Part shown: piece after piece, positions 42,397 through 53,632 of the stretch
Position numbering within the stretch: position 1 is the first letter of the stretch
Layout: each line of letters opens with the position of its first letter
NCBI GenBank assembly: GCA_943736015.1
Contig: OX031072.1
Span: 4,987,501 to 5,051,500 of the forward strand
Source: Tridacna crocea
Lineage: Eukaryota; Mollusca; Bivalvia; Cardiida; Cardiidae
Direction of reading: 5' to 3'
DNA: 64,000 bases
Position numbers and translations under genes: made by a program
Notes under the pieces: model-generated
What the model was told of the DNA's origin: nothing
The model's input: only the letters and a program-made list of their open reading frames with translations
The model's database searches: none

Positions 42397-42700
42397 AATA
42401 TCCTCTATATATTTCATAGTTACGACCAGTGAAAAATACCGATTTTATTTTCTAACTCTGTCAATTGAAGGCAGAAACAGTAGTTCCCGCGCACTAGTTG
42501 TGCGCGTGCCATTCAACCAAATGTAAATGTGATGTAATTTACCCTACATTTCTCGCGCTTGACATGATATTGTAATGAGTCGTTATGGGGATGGGGTACA
42601 CCACGGGAAATTATGTTAGACGCCCCCCCCCCCCCCAAAAAAAAAACACACATATTAATATTGTTTTTTTTTTCGGTGAAAGATATAAATTCTTTCATCA
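42397..42700 (-). mobile_element. Element E second arm and partial palindrome
   Basis: TACGACCAGTGAAAAATACC, TTCTCGCGCTTGACATGATA, GGGGTACACCACGGG, then a C-run/A-run and TTTCGGTGAAAGATATAAAT. Confidence 0.7.
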
Positions 42701-43261
42701 AATTGCATGTCAAATGCTATAATATTTTTGACGACATTTAGCCTTCAACTTGGCAGTGTGTTACCCCGAATGTTTTTAACAGCACTGGCACAACAGTCTT
42801 TTAAAAACGCAAAACAAGATCGAAAAAAGAAATCTTAAAGGAGAAAAGCATGTTATTGAAAAGAATTTTATACTTTCTCGTGACGAACTTTGGTAACCGC
42901 CAGTTTCTTCTTTCCTCAAAATGTTTTCCATGCTATATGATATATTTGAGTCGCTTTTAAATTCAGTCTAAAAATACTGCTAGACTATATAAAAAAAAAG
43001 ATGTTTTCGAAACTTGTTTACGACAGTGCTGTAACAGGTTTGATTTTAAAGGGAGGCAATCGATATTGAAAATCAGATCTGGTATCGAGAGTGTTTCATT
43101 TAATCAGAAACATCAGATTTAATGACAAACCTGTGTTCTGTACGGGCTGTTTCTTCAAACCGTGACGGGATTATCTCTATAGCACTTGAATTACTGAAAT
43201 TGCGCACAATGAAGATCAAAAAAAGGGGTTTTAGAAATCCTCTCTTTAGGAACGAAATATT
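42701..43261. other. no clear feature
   Basis: A faint A-like stretch near 42840-42950 (CTTCTTTCCTCAAAATGTTTTCC). Otherwise apparently unique. Confidence 0.3.
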
Positions 43262-43798
43262 TGAGTCATGCTCTGGCAAAAGGGGGCTTAATGCATCCCA
43301 TAATGCATTTCCATTATACATTATACTAGCCAAGGTCATCACGTGATTATGGATATATGGCTTGCAACATGGGAAAAGGGACATTCGGACATTTGCGTAA
43401 AGTGTCGTCTCGGATCAGCCTGCGCAATCCGCGCAGGCAAATCCAAGACGGCACTTTACGATTGCATTGGATTTTGTGCCACATTACACTTGTGCAAAAC
43501 AGGAAATTGCATCAAAACGGAAAGTGTCGTTTCGGATTAGCCTGCGCGGACTGCGCAGGCTGATCCGAAGTGACAGTATGTCCAAATGTCCCTTTTCGCG
43601 TGTTGCAAGCCAATTATAGGAGCTACTTTTTTGTCAATAACCGACTTAATCGAAGGTAGATTGGTCCTTCGACAAACAAAAAATTGACCTATAGCGAAAA
43701 GTTTCGGTCCGGGTCAGCCTGCGCGGACTGCGCAGGCTGACCTGGGTCGATATTTTTCGCAGAGCTATTAAGCACCATTTTCACAGAGCACAGGTCAT
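43262..43798. mobile_element. Element D segments around element C
   Basis: GAGTCATGCTCTGGCAAAAG at the left is an inverted D end. After the C copy, AAGTTTCGGTCCGGGTCAGC with a perfect GCCTGCGCGGACTGCGCAGG core and CACCATTTTCACAGAGCACA follow. Confidence 0.7.
43357..43612. mobile_element. Element C copy, nested in D
   Basis: ATGGCTTGCAACATGGG to CGCGTGTTGCAAGCCA; palindromes GCCTGCGCAATCCGCGCAGG and GCCTGCGCGGACTGCGCAGG. Confidence 0.85.
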
Positions 43799-43848
43799 TG
43801 GTTATATCGTGACATAGGGTTTGACTAGCAAAATTTAATGTAATATGC

Positions 43849-44392
43849 TTTTCAGTAATTGCGTATAACCCGATTCCATAATGTACTGATTTTATCGTAT
43901 TTGAATCATTATCTGTTTCCGTTACTAAAGGTTGGTAATTATCATAGGCCATTGAAGTTCTATTTGCCTTTCACAATTTTCATTGCTTGAGCATCGGACA
44001 CCGTTACAAAAAATAGCATACTGATGCATCTCCGCTTGATCGTATATTATAGCTTTATGATCGATATAGAGGTGAAGCGCAAAAGAGCTATTTTAAGTGA
44101 TGCTGTCCCATTGTCGACCAATGAAAATTTTGGTGTTTTGTGATAGACAACTGAAGCTTCAGAAACCTGGCGTGATCACATTTTACAGAGATTATTTTTT
44201 AGGAAAAAAGAAAAGAAAGAAAACATGTAATTAAAATCTTTTGGGACGTTTAAATCTCAGCTTGGTTTGATGTGATAAAATGGGTTGGACTGACAATTGT
44301 TAGATGTTTTTCAGCGGTGCGTATACATAACCCAATTCGATATTGCACTGATTTTTATTATATTTGATTCATTATCTGTTACTGTGACCGGG
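43849..44392. repeat. duplicated 85-bp segment
   Basis: 43849-43930 and 44307-44392 share TTTTTCAG..., ATTCATTATCTGTTAC-type and intermediate sequence (TGCACTGATTTTTATTATAT in the second). They are about 458 bp apart, direct orientation. Confidence 0.6.
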
Positions 44393-44639
44393 GCTCGTTG
44401 ATTACATCTTATCGATATTTTTGTTTTTTTAACTCAGTAAAGTCATAATCCCCTTAACTCTTGTAACAGACGATAAAATTTTTATACCATCCGATTTGGG
44501 AGCATTGCAGATGACAAATCAAGTACGGCCAACGAAATGACTGGTGATTTTTTTTCGTTGGAAAAATAGAAAACGTTGTTGGATGCGTGTTCGAATCGAG
44601 GCCTTGCGCCAAATTATAATAAGTAATGATTTTAAACAT

Positions 44640-44868
44640 TTAACCCATTACCACACAATCCCTTCTTTTGACGCCCCTAAGAAAGAAGCCTTTAGAAAAC
44701 ATTGTGGGAAAAGGAGAAAATGCTTATAAACAGCATTTTCTCCTTTTCCCATAGTGTTTTCTTCCCCATCCAAAACAAAAATCATCATTTCAGTCACATT
44801 TATTTTGTTGTCTGCAGAATCTTTTAATTTAGACAAGTCTGTGATTTTGTCGTTTGGTAAAGAGTTAA
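44640..44868. mobile_element. MITE-A, gamma subfamily
   Basis: TTAACCCATTACCACACAAT to GTTTGGTAAAGAGTTAA. The hairpin tip is shortened (ATGCTTATAAACAGCAT). Confidence 0.86.
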
Positions 44869-44973
44869 AAAACAACAAATTTGGGCTCGTCTGCTGTTCA
44901 AATATTTGGAAAATACGGATAGATAGGAATGTGATGACTTGCTTTCATGTAGATGCATCAAACCCTTTCTGTT

Positions 44974-45218
44974 CACCCGAAGGGTCGTATTATGTAATGG
45001 TCTCGTCCGTCCGTCCGTTAGCAAATTCTTGTGTGCGCAACTCCTCCTACAGTTTCCATGAGAATAAGTCCAAACTTACCACAACAAATCTCTATGATGT
45101 ATAGTTGTGCATGTGTCTTTTAGAATTTGGATATCTGCAGAAGTTCTTGATTTTTACCCATTTCAGTTACAAGCCCCTCGCGGATGTATATGCGCCGCTC
45201 TGCGAAGCGCTTGTTTTA
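44974..45218 (+). mobile_element. short Helentron-like copy
   Basis: CACCCGAAGGGTCGTATTAT, GTCC repeats, CAACTCCTCCTACAGTTTCC, and end GTATATGCGCCGCTCTGCGAAGCGCTTG. Compared with 28.99-30.44 kb, the tandem-repeat middle is missing. (The end motif is given in two parts: GTATATGCGCCGC and TCTGCGAAGCGCTTG.). Confidence 0.75.
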
Positions 45219-45430
45219 CCTGGGCATGGCACGTTTTTAATTGGACTTTCCTTCTTGGACATGTGGTCTCCTGATCTTTGTAAAAATTTCGAGCTAGAAT
45301 TTCTAGAAGTTGTAAGGAATACCATGCTATAAATAGCACACTGCGATTTTATGGACTCGTAATAACAAAAAAATACTACATGACGTCATATCTGGCTTCA
45401 TTAATATTCATTAACACTAATATTCATTAA

Positions 45431-45593
45431 CATTAAGCACCTTTTCACAGACCATAACTTCGAAAGCTGTGTAATTTTTGGAGTGAGAACAAAAGTGGTC
45501 GATTTACAATCGGGATTGTAAATCGACCACTGTTATTTTAACTCGAAAATTACACAAATATCGAAGTTATGGTCTGTGAAAAGGTGCTTAATA
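45431..45593. mobile_element. Fold-back K, arms about 75 bp
   Basis: ATTAAGCACCTTTTCACAGA at the left is mirrored by TCTGTGAAAAGGTGCTTAAT at the right; centre GTGGTCGATTTACAATCG. It runs straight into a D-type CTGCAAAAAGTATCGACCC, so K may be derived from element D. Confidence 0.82.
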
Positions 45594-45673
45594 AATCTGC
45601 AAAAAGTATCGACCCAGGTCGATTTATCCGGTATGTAGACACAATGGACTTTATGGAGCTTTAATTATGTGAC

Positions 45674-45851
45674 GCTTAATAACATGTGAAGCCGTTTCTT
45701 ATGTGTATATGACACCTTTTGATAGCATAGAAAACATTGTGGCAAAAGGTGAAATTGCTCGTGACGAGCAATTTCACCTTTTGCAACAATGTTTTCAAAA
45801 GGCTCCCACAAGCAATGCGTAGAAATGGGTATCTATGGAGTAAAGGGTTAA
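45674..45851. mobile_element. MITE-A, epsilon subfamily
   Basis: TTAATAACATGTGAAGCCGT to GGAGTAAAGGGTTAA. Hairpin GTGGCAAAAGGTGAAATTGC nearly perfect; the left end is shortened. Confidence 0.82.
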
Positions 45852-45934
45852 GCGTCACAGAGATACATTGAGGCCATTTTGCTTGAACATACCTACATGT
45901 ACCTGTCAAAATTCGAAAGTTAGACTTTTCGATA

Positions 45935-47205
45935 CAGAACAGAACAGAACAGATTTAATACAGAAAAACGACTTGAACACATAAGGTTCATCGTCGACAT
46001 ACATACATAATAATATTACATACGTCAGTATGGACATAAACTCAATACATGTAAATACATTTCATTAGTGCGGAAAAAATGTACAATGAAGGATCTTACA
46101 AAAACCTTAATAAGAGTAGAGGATGATATTACATTTAGAATGAAAGACTGAAAAATTAATTACTGATATTGTTTAATTCATGTTTTCTTTTATCTATTGC
46201 CTTAGTATAAAATATCCCAATAGCATTTAGAGTTTTAACATTTTCCGAGTTCAACAGTTCTATTAATTTAATCATATTGGGCTTGTTGTAATAATACTTT
46301 TTTAAATAAGTTTGTCTTAATTCCTTATAGGCGGGGCAAACTAGCAAAAAATGAAATTCGTCTTCTAATTCGTTTTTGTCGCAAAGTTCACAGATTCTTT
46401 TATTCCTAGGGATATTTCTATGGCGTCCAGTTTCAATCAATAGTTGGTGAGCAGATATTCTTAATTTTATAACAGCGTTTCTATACTTACTAATTTTCAT
46501 TTTATTTAAGTATGTTGAATAAGTAAAAGTATCCTTTAAATTTCTAAAAATTAATAAAGAGGAGCGATTACCAATATCTAGATACCATTCATTTATATAA
46601 ATATCCCGTAATCGATTACGGAATATTGGCAAAAAAGCTTTTGTATTGACAGAGGCAGGAAATAACCAAACATCATGAAAACCAGTTCTCTGTAATAAAT
46701 CCTTCACTTTAAAGGTCCAAAAATTAGGGTTGGTAAGATAAGTAATTTCTGTCAATAAAGTTTGTAGTATACAATTCGAATTTTTTTCTGAAAAGAGTTT
46801 GACAAAGTATTTGATTATTTTAACTTTTATATTTATAGGGAATCTTCGCAATTCTCCATAAATTGCCGAATTACTAGTTGATGACTTAACATTTAATATT
46901 TTCTTTAGGAATTTTTTAGTATACTGTCAATGAGTTCACTCGTTATAAAGCCCCAGACCTCACTAGAATAGTATAAGATTGACTCCACAAAAGAGTCAAA
47001 TAAATCAAGCATGATTTTTACAGGGATATCTTTATTTTTATGTAATATAAAATAATTCACTCATTGGCCGAGTTGCCTTACCTGTTAATGTTTTAATGGC
47101 ATCATGAAAATTCCCGTTGCTACTAAAGATTAGGCCTAAATAGTTGAAGTTAGAAACAATTTCAATGTTATTTCCTGAATATGTAAAATCTGTATTTTCA
47201 TCTAC
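45935..47205 (-). mobile_element. 5'-truncated LINE, CR1/L2-like
   Basis: The minus strand carries the end of a reverse transcriptase frame (47203-46156), a 3' UTR of about 200 bp, and a terminal short tandem repeat (TTCTG units, 45944-45961). A microsatellite rather than poly(A) end is usual in CR1/L2 elements. The 5' break near 47205 is typical of incomplete reverse transcription. The clade is inferred from the tail and C-terminus. Confidence 0.8.
46156..47203 (-). pseudogene. LINE reverse transcriptase C-terminal part
   Basis: The longest intact frame (46851-46156, 231 codons) starts RRFPINIKVKIIKYFVKLF. It contains KYRNAVIKLRISAHQLLIET and the zinc-knuckle-like ICELCDKNELEDEFHFLLVC (C-x2-C-x9-H-x4-C, about residues 153-172). 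Upstream on the same strand, FTYSGNNIEIVSNFNYLGLI and then LFDSFVESILYYSSEVWGF and KFLKKILNVKSSTSNSAIYG continue the thumb/connection region. They are split by a stop near 47050 and a frame change near 46915. The polymerase core and endonuclease are absent. It is a dead fragment. Confidence 0.85.
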
Positions 47206-47556
47206 ATGTCTATACAGAGTAAAGGATTACGAGAAAAGTTCGAGAATTCAAAAGAAAGAAAAAAAAGACAACAACAACATTGCCTGCATATCTTTGCAAG
47301 TAATTGGTAGAACTGACTGATAATTCCAATGCGCTGTAGCGATTTAAATGTACTTTTGATTACTCCGCGTTTCGCTTCTTTTTTGTATTTGCGCATGCTT
47401 GCATTGTGTATCGATGCGCTTGAAAAGTAAACCGGAAATTAAAAAATCTGTTCAGGAAGCTCCATCGCTAATTTCCCTCAGGATGCCAACCAAATCTAAT
47501 TCTTTATGATTTCATTACGTTTCTGTGGATACCCTTACTTTTGATTAAATCTCTAC
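47206..47556. other. no feature seen
   Basis: Unique-looking sequence between the LINE and the next MITE-B. Confidence 0.3.
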
Positions 47557-47753
47557 TTAACCTTTTGACTGCAAAGCGCGACTCGCTGACCTTTTTCGGA
47601 CAGTGTAGATCAAGATCAGACTGCACGGAACGTGCAGTCTGATCTTGAATCTATACTGTCCGATAAGGAGATTGTTTCTCAAAAAGATACCTTTGAAATT
47701 TGCAAATTTCGGTTTGAAATTTCATTTCATTTATATAACAAGATAAGGATTAA
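47557..47753 (+). mobile_element. MITE-B, TTAA at both ends
   Basis: TTAACCTTTTGACTGCAAAG to AACAAGATAAGGATTAA; hairpin GGACAGTGTAGATCAAGATC. Confidence 0.87.
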
Positions 47754-48084
47754 CAAAAACCCTTGTATTTATATGACCCTGACAAATTAAGGCTTTTTGA
47801 CTACATTGCGGGAAAAGGAGAGGATACTGAAAACTGGCATATTCTCTTTTTTTCTTCTGTTTTCTACTCTTTCAAAGACACTTCGAATAATTCGGGTCAC
47901 AGTTATTTTATTTTCTGAAAAAGATTTCACTTTTCGCAGGTCATAAACTCTTTTGAATTGCTCATCTAGTAAACACTACTTCTACATGTTGTAACTTCAT
48001 TTATATTCAGGTTATCACAATGTTTTCAAAAGCTGTGTTTCTAAGGGTCACAAAAAGTTGGGATTGTGTGGTAAAGGGTTTTAT
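47754..48084. mobile_element. MITE-A remnants, two pieces
   Basis: CATTGCGGGAAAAGGAGAGG with a worn hairpin at 47790-47880, then CACAATGTTTTCAAAAGCTG to TGGTAAAGGGTTTT at 48015-48084. Confidence 0.55.
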
Positions 48085-48457
48085 TTCAAAGTCATAGCCT
48101 TGTCAGTTTTCATTCATGCAAATCTGTAATTTGCTTAACACGAAAAGAAACATCGAAAATTTAATTTTCCTGGGAAAATATTGATTGCTTGTAAAATTGA
48201 ATCACGTGACTTTCTTTTCCCGTTGTTTGTGAAATGAATGACTTCTTTTCCTGTCAGTCTCGTGTCGTGTCAAGGACATTTTAGAAATTCAAACGGCGAT
48301 CAGCTTAGTATCTACAAATACACGTATAAGAATTAAAGACAAAAGAACTTTTCAAGGCTAAAATTTGATAATGATAGAAGGATACCGTACTATCAGCTTT
48401 TTAGTCAGCAGTAGCAGATTTAGAAAAACATTTTTTTTTATAAAATTAAAATCAGAC
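48085..48457. other. no feature seen
   Basis: No gene or repeat recognised. Confidence 0.3.
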
Positions 48458-48703
48458 ATGGCTTGCAACACACGAAAAGGGGCATTCGGACATTTGCGTA
48501 AAGTGTCGTCTCGGATCAACCTAATCCGCGATGGCACTCTACGACTGCATTAGATTTCATTCTACATTAGACTTTCGAAAAACAGATAAGTACAAAAAAG
48601 CGGGAAGTGTCGTCTCGGATTAGCCTGCGCGCACTGCGCAGGCTAATCCGAGACGACACTTTACGCAAATGTCCGAATGCCCCTTTTCGCGAGTTGCTGT
48701 CCA
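48458..48703. mobile_element. Element C copy
   Basis: ATGGCTTGCAACACACGAAA to CCTTTTCGCGAGTTGC. The first palindrome is deleted to GGATCAACCTAATCCGCGAT. The second is perfect (GCCTGCGCGCACTGCGCAGG). Confidence 0.82.
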
Positions 48704-48865
48704 ATTATATACATTTACGGCTTTTAAGGTCAATTATATGTACTGGATAAGCTTTGTCGTAATACTTTTTGGGAGCGCCAAATGAAAACAATCAACATAT
48801 TCAACCAGGTTTAAGACCTTTTCAACTCGGATTCGTTCAGAATATCAAATAGAGATATACGACAG

Positions 48866-48925
48866 TGAAGATATAAGATCAAAATACTTTTTTGTTCAGC
48901 CTGATCTTGTTCTACACTGTCCGAA
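48866..48925. mobile_element. MITE-B hairpin remnant
   Basis: GACAGTGAAGATATAAGATC and CTGATCTTGTTCTACACTGT. Confidence 0.5.
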
Positions 48926-49274
48926 AACAACAACAACAACAAAAACACGTCTTATATTATGTCTAGAGGGAAAAAGCCTTGTTTGATTCAAAAATCAATT
49001 TCATTTCAGATTGGATCCTTAAATTAACTTAATTTGGTGGCAAATAACTATTCGTATTATAAATCTTGGGTATAAGTCCTGTTTCCATGGAAACATACGT
49101 TGAATTCTCTCACGGTCAAATTAATAAGTTCGTATTTTGTTGAGAGCATTAGTTGTAATTCAAGTGCAGATTAATTCTTTTTTGTCTGAAATTTAGAAAC
49201 AAATCGTGACACGTGCGTATCCAAGGTCAGACTGCGCGTGCTGTTCACTGAGATATTGATCTTTGCCATCAAAC

Positions 49275-49455
49275 AGGACCCGTATTCACCAAACATTCTT
49301 AAGAACGCTCTTTGTGTTATTCTCCAGAATTTTCGACATTTGTAAGTAACACAACTTCTGATTGGCTAAACCATTTGGTTTAGCCAATCGGAAGTTGTGT
49401 TACTTACAAATTTGGAAAACCTTGGGAAATAAGACTAAGAATATTCTATTGACTG
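49275..49455. mobile_element. Fold-back I1
   Basis: GTATTCACCAAACATTCTTA outer arm. Inner stem GTAACACAACTTCTGATTGG mirrored by CCAATCGGAAGTTGTGTTAC, and central GCTAAACCATTTGGTTTAGC. Relatives at 52.2 and 57.1 kb. Confidence 0.8.
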
Positions 49456-50079
49456 GCTGGTGATTACGAGCCTAAATCTACTTTTATCGTATGTACCTAC
49501 CTTTGTTTTCAGTTTGATAAATCCAGAACAAGTTTTCTGATCTTACACGCTTTTGATATAAGCATTGTGTGATGTCATTTGTGACGTCATATTTTGTTTT
49601 TTGCATATCTTGACCTATAATTTACGAAATATCGTTATGTGATAAAAATATCTGCCTTTTCCTAGGTTGTTGAGAAAAAAATTCATCTAACTTATCAACT
49701 TGAAAATGTTTTTTAGCTTGCCGGTGGCTAAATTTATAACATTTTCAAGACTTAATAAAATTGTATCTGAAATGCCAAATTATGTAAGATCTCATCTGTA
49801 TATAAAGCAATGACTGTGAAAATGGTAAAGCACAATACGTAATCGCACTCTGCCATACCAATGTTTTTTTGTTTGATAATTATATATCTTTTGCCGTCAG
49901 AGTAAGTTATATTGTCGTTATGATTTTCTATATCATTATAATCAGAATCGTCGCAATTGTCATCATTATAACTATACGTCGTTATTTATTTCTAGGAAAA
50001 AATCTACTGGATCATTTTGTCTTCTTAGATTTAGATTTTTAATGTAAGAAATGTAACGCTAGTACCGACAACAGTGTTC
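49456..50079. other. no feature seen
   Basis: AT-rich, unique-looking. Confidence 0.3.
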
Positions 50080-50390
50080 GGGTATGATAGGCAACTTTGG
50101 TCATGATAATCATGTACGGAATATGGCGAGAGTAGCTGCCGATCATGTTCGGAATATACCGAGTATGGTTGACCATCATGGTCGGAAAATGCCGAGGAGG
50201 GTTGACTGTCATGTTCGAAATATGCCAAGAATCGGTGACGATCATGTACCGAAAATACCGAGTGTGAGCTACCATCGTAGTCGAAATATGCTGATTGGTT
50301 GACTTCCATGTTCGAAATATTTCGGATGTCCGGAAATTACCGACTATGAGTGGCCGGTCGTCGTCGGAATATACCGATTGCAGTAGACTA
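50080..50390. repeat. 42-bp minisatellite, about seven units, open on both strands
   Basis: Units alternate ATCATG-type and GTTCGGAATATACCGAG-type blocks. Because 42 is divisible by three, each open frame repeats every 14 residues: DHVRNIPSMV and DHHGRKMPRRV on plus, SVYSEHDRQLLSPY on minus. The nearby plus start is weak and there is no splice or domain support, so I treat it as a repeat. Confidence 0.75.
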
Positions 50391-50649
50391 TCAATTTCGA
50401 GAAAAAAAATTGAAGAATGTCGTAAAGTTTCGGATTTTACCGATTTAATTATACTAAAGATATAAATAATTCCCCAAGGCAAAATATATTGAACAGTGAA
50501 ATCAACGTATTTTCATATCTGTAGCAGACATCTAATGAAGTGAGGAGTTTTGACAAAATTATGTATTGATTTTCCATGATTTACTGACTGCTAAATGCTT
50601 CTTTGCAGCCGAAACGTCAATAACAGTTATCAAAGGTTTGTCTTTCTTA

Positions 50650-50945
50650 CCAGATGACAAATTTTAGACACGTACAAACTGAATGAATTTTGCAGACGAC
50701 AACTTTTTTTTGACTCTTTTTAACACGATCCCGTGTTTTGACTACATTGAACTAAAAAGGTTTTTTGAAAACGTTATGGGAAAAGGAGAAAATGCTGGTA
50801 ACCAGCATTTTCTCCTTTTCCCACGATGTTTTCTTGCCTTTCTAAGACATTTTTCCCTATAGAGCTATATTTAATTTGTGGCCTGCAAATACTTTCAATT
50901 TGGACAAGTCCAAATTTTGTCAAGTCAAAATTTTGTCGTCTGATG
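50650..50945. mobile_element. MITE-A within an A remnant
   Basis: TTAACACGATCCCGTGTTTT at 50720, stem GGGAAAAGGAGAAAATGCTG, then GTCAAATTTTGTC-like right end duplicated (CCAAATTTTGTCAAGTC). 50650-50719 is a left A fragment (CCAGATGACAAATTTTAGAC). Confidence 0.72.
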
Positions 50946-51135
50946 AATGGCCGGGGGTTTTAAGCTACTGTGGGAGAAGAAGAAAATGCTCTGCACCGAC
51001 AAATTTTCCTTTTCTCACAATGTTTGATATCGTAAAACTATGGGTCAGCTTTGTTCACATGGAAAAGCAGCAAGTGGATTTTGTGCGAATTAACGGCGAG
51101 AGACTCTGAGACTAAAAAGCTCGTACACTTTAAAC

Positions 51136-51735
51136 AAAATTGGTTGGTTGATGGATAGGTAGGTAAGTTGGTTGATTGGTTGATGGGTAGGCTTTAGGTT
51201 GGTTGGTTGATTGATGGGTAGGTTGGTTGGTTGGTTTATTGGTTGGTTTGTTGATTGCTTGATCGATTGATTGATTAATTGATCTTCAAGATTGAAGAAA
51301 TTTCGGGACTAAAAGTCTTGTTCACTTTACACCTAATTGGTTGGTTGATTATTTGATTGATTGATTGATTGATTGATCGACTGGTTGATCGACTGATGGA
51401 TCGATAAATTGATTGATTTATCGATCGATCAGTCGGTAGGTTGGTTGGTTGGGTGATTGATGGGTAGGTTGGTTGGTTGGTTGGTTGGTTTATTGGTTGG
51501 TTTGTTGATTGCTTGCTTGATTGATTGATCGATTGATTGATTAATTGATCTCCGAGATTGCAGAAACTTCGGGAGTAAAAGTCTTGTTCACTTTACACCT
51601 AATTGGTTGGTTGATTATTTGATTAATTGATTGATTGATATATTGATAGGTTGACTGGTTGATCGACTGATGGATCGATAAATTGATTGATTTACCGATC
51701 GATCAATCGATCGATTGGTCGGTTGGTTGACTTTT
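51136..51735. repeat. tetranucleotide-rich higher-order repeat
   Basis: TTGG/TTGA runs form three larger units. Each begins with a GTTCACTTTACACCTAATTG-like block (51120, 51318, 51585) and then TTGGTTGGTTGATT strings. Units 2 and 3 are nearly alike, showing duplication of a whole compound block. Confidence 0.85.
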
Positions 51736-51739
51736 TGAG

Positions 51740-52150
51740 TGAGTGACGTTTTACTCTACTTTTAACATCATGTAACTGTAGGTCTAATGAAATTGTCGTA
51801 GAACACCAAACATGAACAAAGCAATTTTTTGTTCAGGCCATGATTAAAGTTCTGTTCTATTAAGCTACTTCTTATCACCTCATCCTTTTCACTTTTTCAC
51901 TATCTTGTGGTATAATCGATGAGCAACTTTATGCAAGAAAAAAAGAAAATCCATTTCATCATGTATCTTCAGTTACATAACCAGGGAGATAAGATGTGAT
52001 AAAAGATGATAAACTGTTTGGTTAACAATTTATCTTCAACCATTTCTGAAAATACATTTTGTGTTTGTATCACCTCAAGCATCTAAGTAAACCACTTCCG
52101 CAGATTTCTGTTTTGTGCAAGACATGACAAGGGAGACAAGGGCACGTGTT
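51740..52150. other. no feature seen
   Basis: No gene or repeat recognised. Confidence 0.3.
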
Positions 52151-52154
52151 CACT

Positions 52155-52330
52155 AGTGTCTATTCGTAAATGAATTCTTATTCGCGTTTTAGGTTCTGGA
52201 AGTAACGCAATTTCTGATTGGCTTAATCATTTTTTAGCCAAGTAGAAGTTACGTTACTCTTAACTTTAAAAAATTCCTGAAAATTATACCAAGAATATTA
52301 TTTGGAATAATTGATAAATATATAATGTAC
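52155..52330. mobile_element. Fold-back I2, diverged
   Basis: AAGTAACGCAATTTCTGATT mirrored by AGTAGAAGTTACGTTACTCT, then ATACCAAGAATATTAT. Confidence 0.6.
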
Positions 52331-52341
52331 ACATGTATACC

Positions 52342-52680
52342 CGATTATCTCCCACTAGATGACATTCTACAAATACACATCTACCTAATTGGGGCATTCT
52401 GGGTACACAAGCGGACTAATTTTTCAAAACAACAACCGTTACTTTGAATTTCAAAATGAAATAAACGTTTACTTAATAAAACGCTGCTTTGTACGATTCA
52501 TTCAGCTATGATCGGCAAGCATGTAATATATGCTTCGGCAATTTATTAATTAAAACAGCCTCTGCATGCTTGGGTAATAAGCTAATAGATCATATCTTCC
52601 AACAATATGACATGCGCAGACAACGATATAGACCCTGGATAAATTTACCTCGAGATGGACAGATATACGGGGTACAATAA
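52342..52680 (+). mobile_element. Element G copy 3
   Basis: GATTATCTCCCACTAGATGA, CATTCTGGGTACACAAGCGG, GTACGATTCATTCAGCTATG and ACAATATGACATGCGCAGAC. Uninterrupted by any array. The homologous frame reads IFQQYDMRRQRYRPWINLPR and ends at 52679. Confidence 0.72.
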
Positions 52681-53415
52681 TGCGTCTGAACGTTTGTTAG
52701 GGGCCTCGTAAAGGCCAAAATATCAAAGCAGGCGTCAAAGTACTTTTAAATTTAAATCATGCCATTTTAAAGTAGGAAATCTATCGTGAACATGACAGTT
52801 TATTACCATGTGGTCGGACCATATGTAAGTCCCTGGCAGAAAACAAATTAAAATCAGACAAAAAGTAAACAAATTCCACAGCTACCTGGCAAGTTTTAAC
52901 GTAGTTTTTAAATTTCTTTGACAGCAGCGAACACTTGGACCAACTGTACAATGACAGATTGTCATCTTCACAATATTGTCCATACTTTTAAATAGTATGA
53001 TATAAATTCAAATGCATTTAAACATATACTTTGTTTACTTTTGGACTTCATTGTTACTTTAAGTAAAACAAAGAACTTACATCTACATGCTCAATCTTGG
53101 ATACTTCTTTAAGATGTTGCAATGCTTACCACTAGAGTCGAACTGAAAACATACGAAAAAAGAAGCCACGAACTAACAGAGAAGTCATTTTTGTCTTACC
53201 TTACCCTTGATTTGAACTGTAATATGTTTTATTATTGATTTGTTAATTAGTTGGTTAGAAATAATTACGGGAACGTTCCGGGAGGTAATTCAACGAAGCG
53301 ACATTAATTAAAAAACACAGTTTTAATTTCCTGGAACCAAAAGTCATACATTCAGCCCTTTCAATCCTTTCACGGAAAAGACAATCGAATCATACTGACA
53401 ACAGACAAGACTGTG
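52681..53415. other. mostly unique
   Basis: Contains the short exact match CAGTTTTAATTTCCTGGAAC to 21.43 kb. No gene seen. Confidence 0.35.
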
Positions 53416-53419
53416 TGCT

Positions 53420-53632
53420 CTTTAGCTCTTTGGCTGCCAAGCGGGACTCGCTGACCTTCTGCGTACAGTGTAGGTTAAGATCAGACTGCACAGAACGTGC
53501 AGTCTGATCTTGGTTCTACACTGTCCGATAAGGAGATATTTTTCTCTAAGACATAACTTTAAAATAGCAATATTTTGGGTTTTTACTATCGAACTGAAAG
53601 TTCCATTTAGTTATTTTGTAGGATAAGGGTTG
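53420..53632 (+). mobile_element. MITE-B
   Basis: CTCTTTGGCTGCCAAGCGGG to TGTAGGATAAGGGTTGA; hairpin GTACAGTGTAGGTTAAGATC. Confidence 0.82.
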
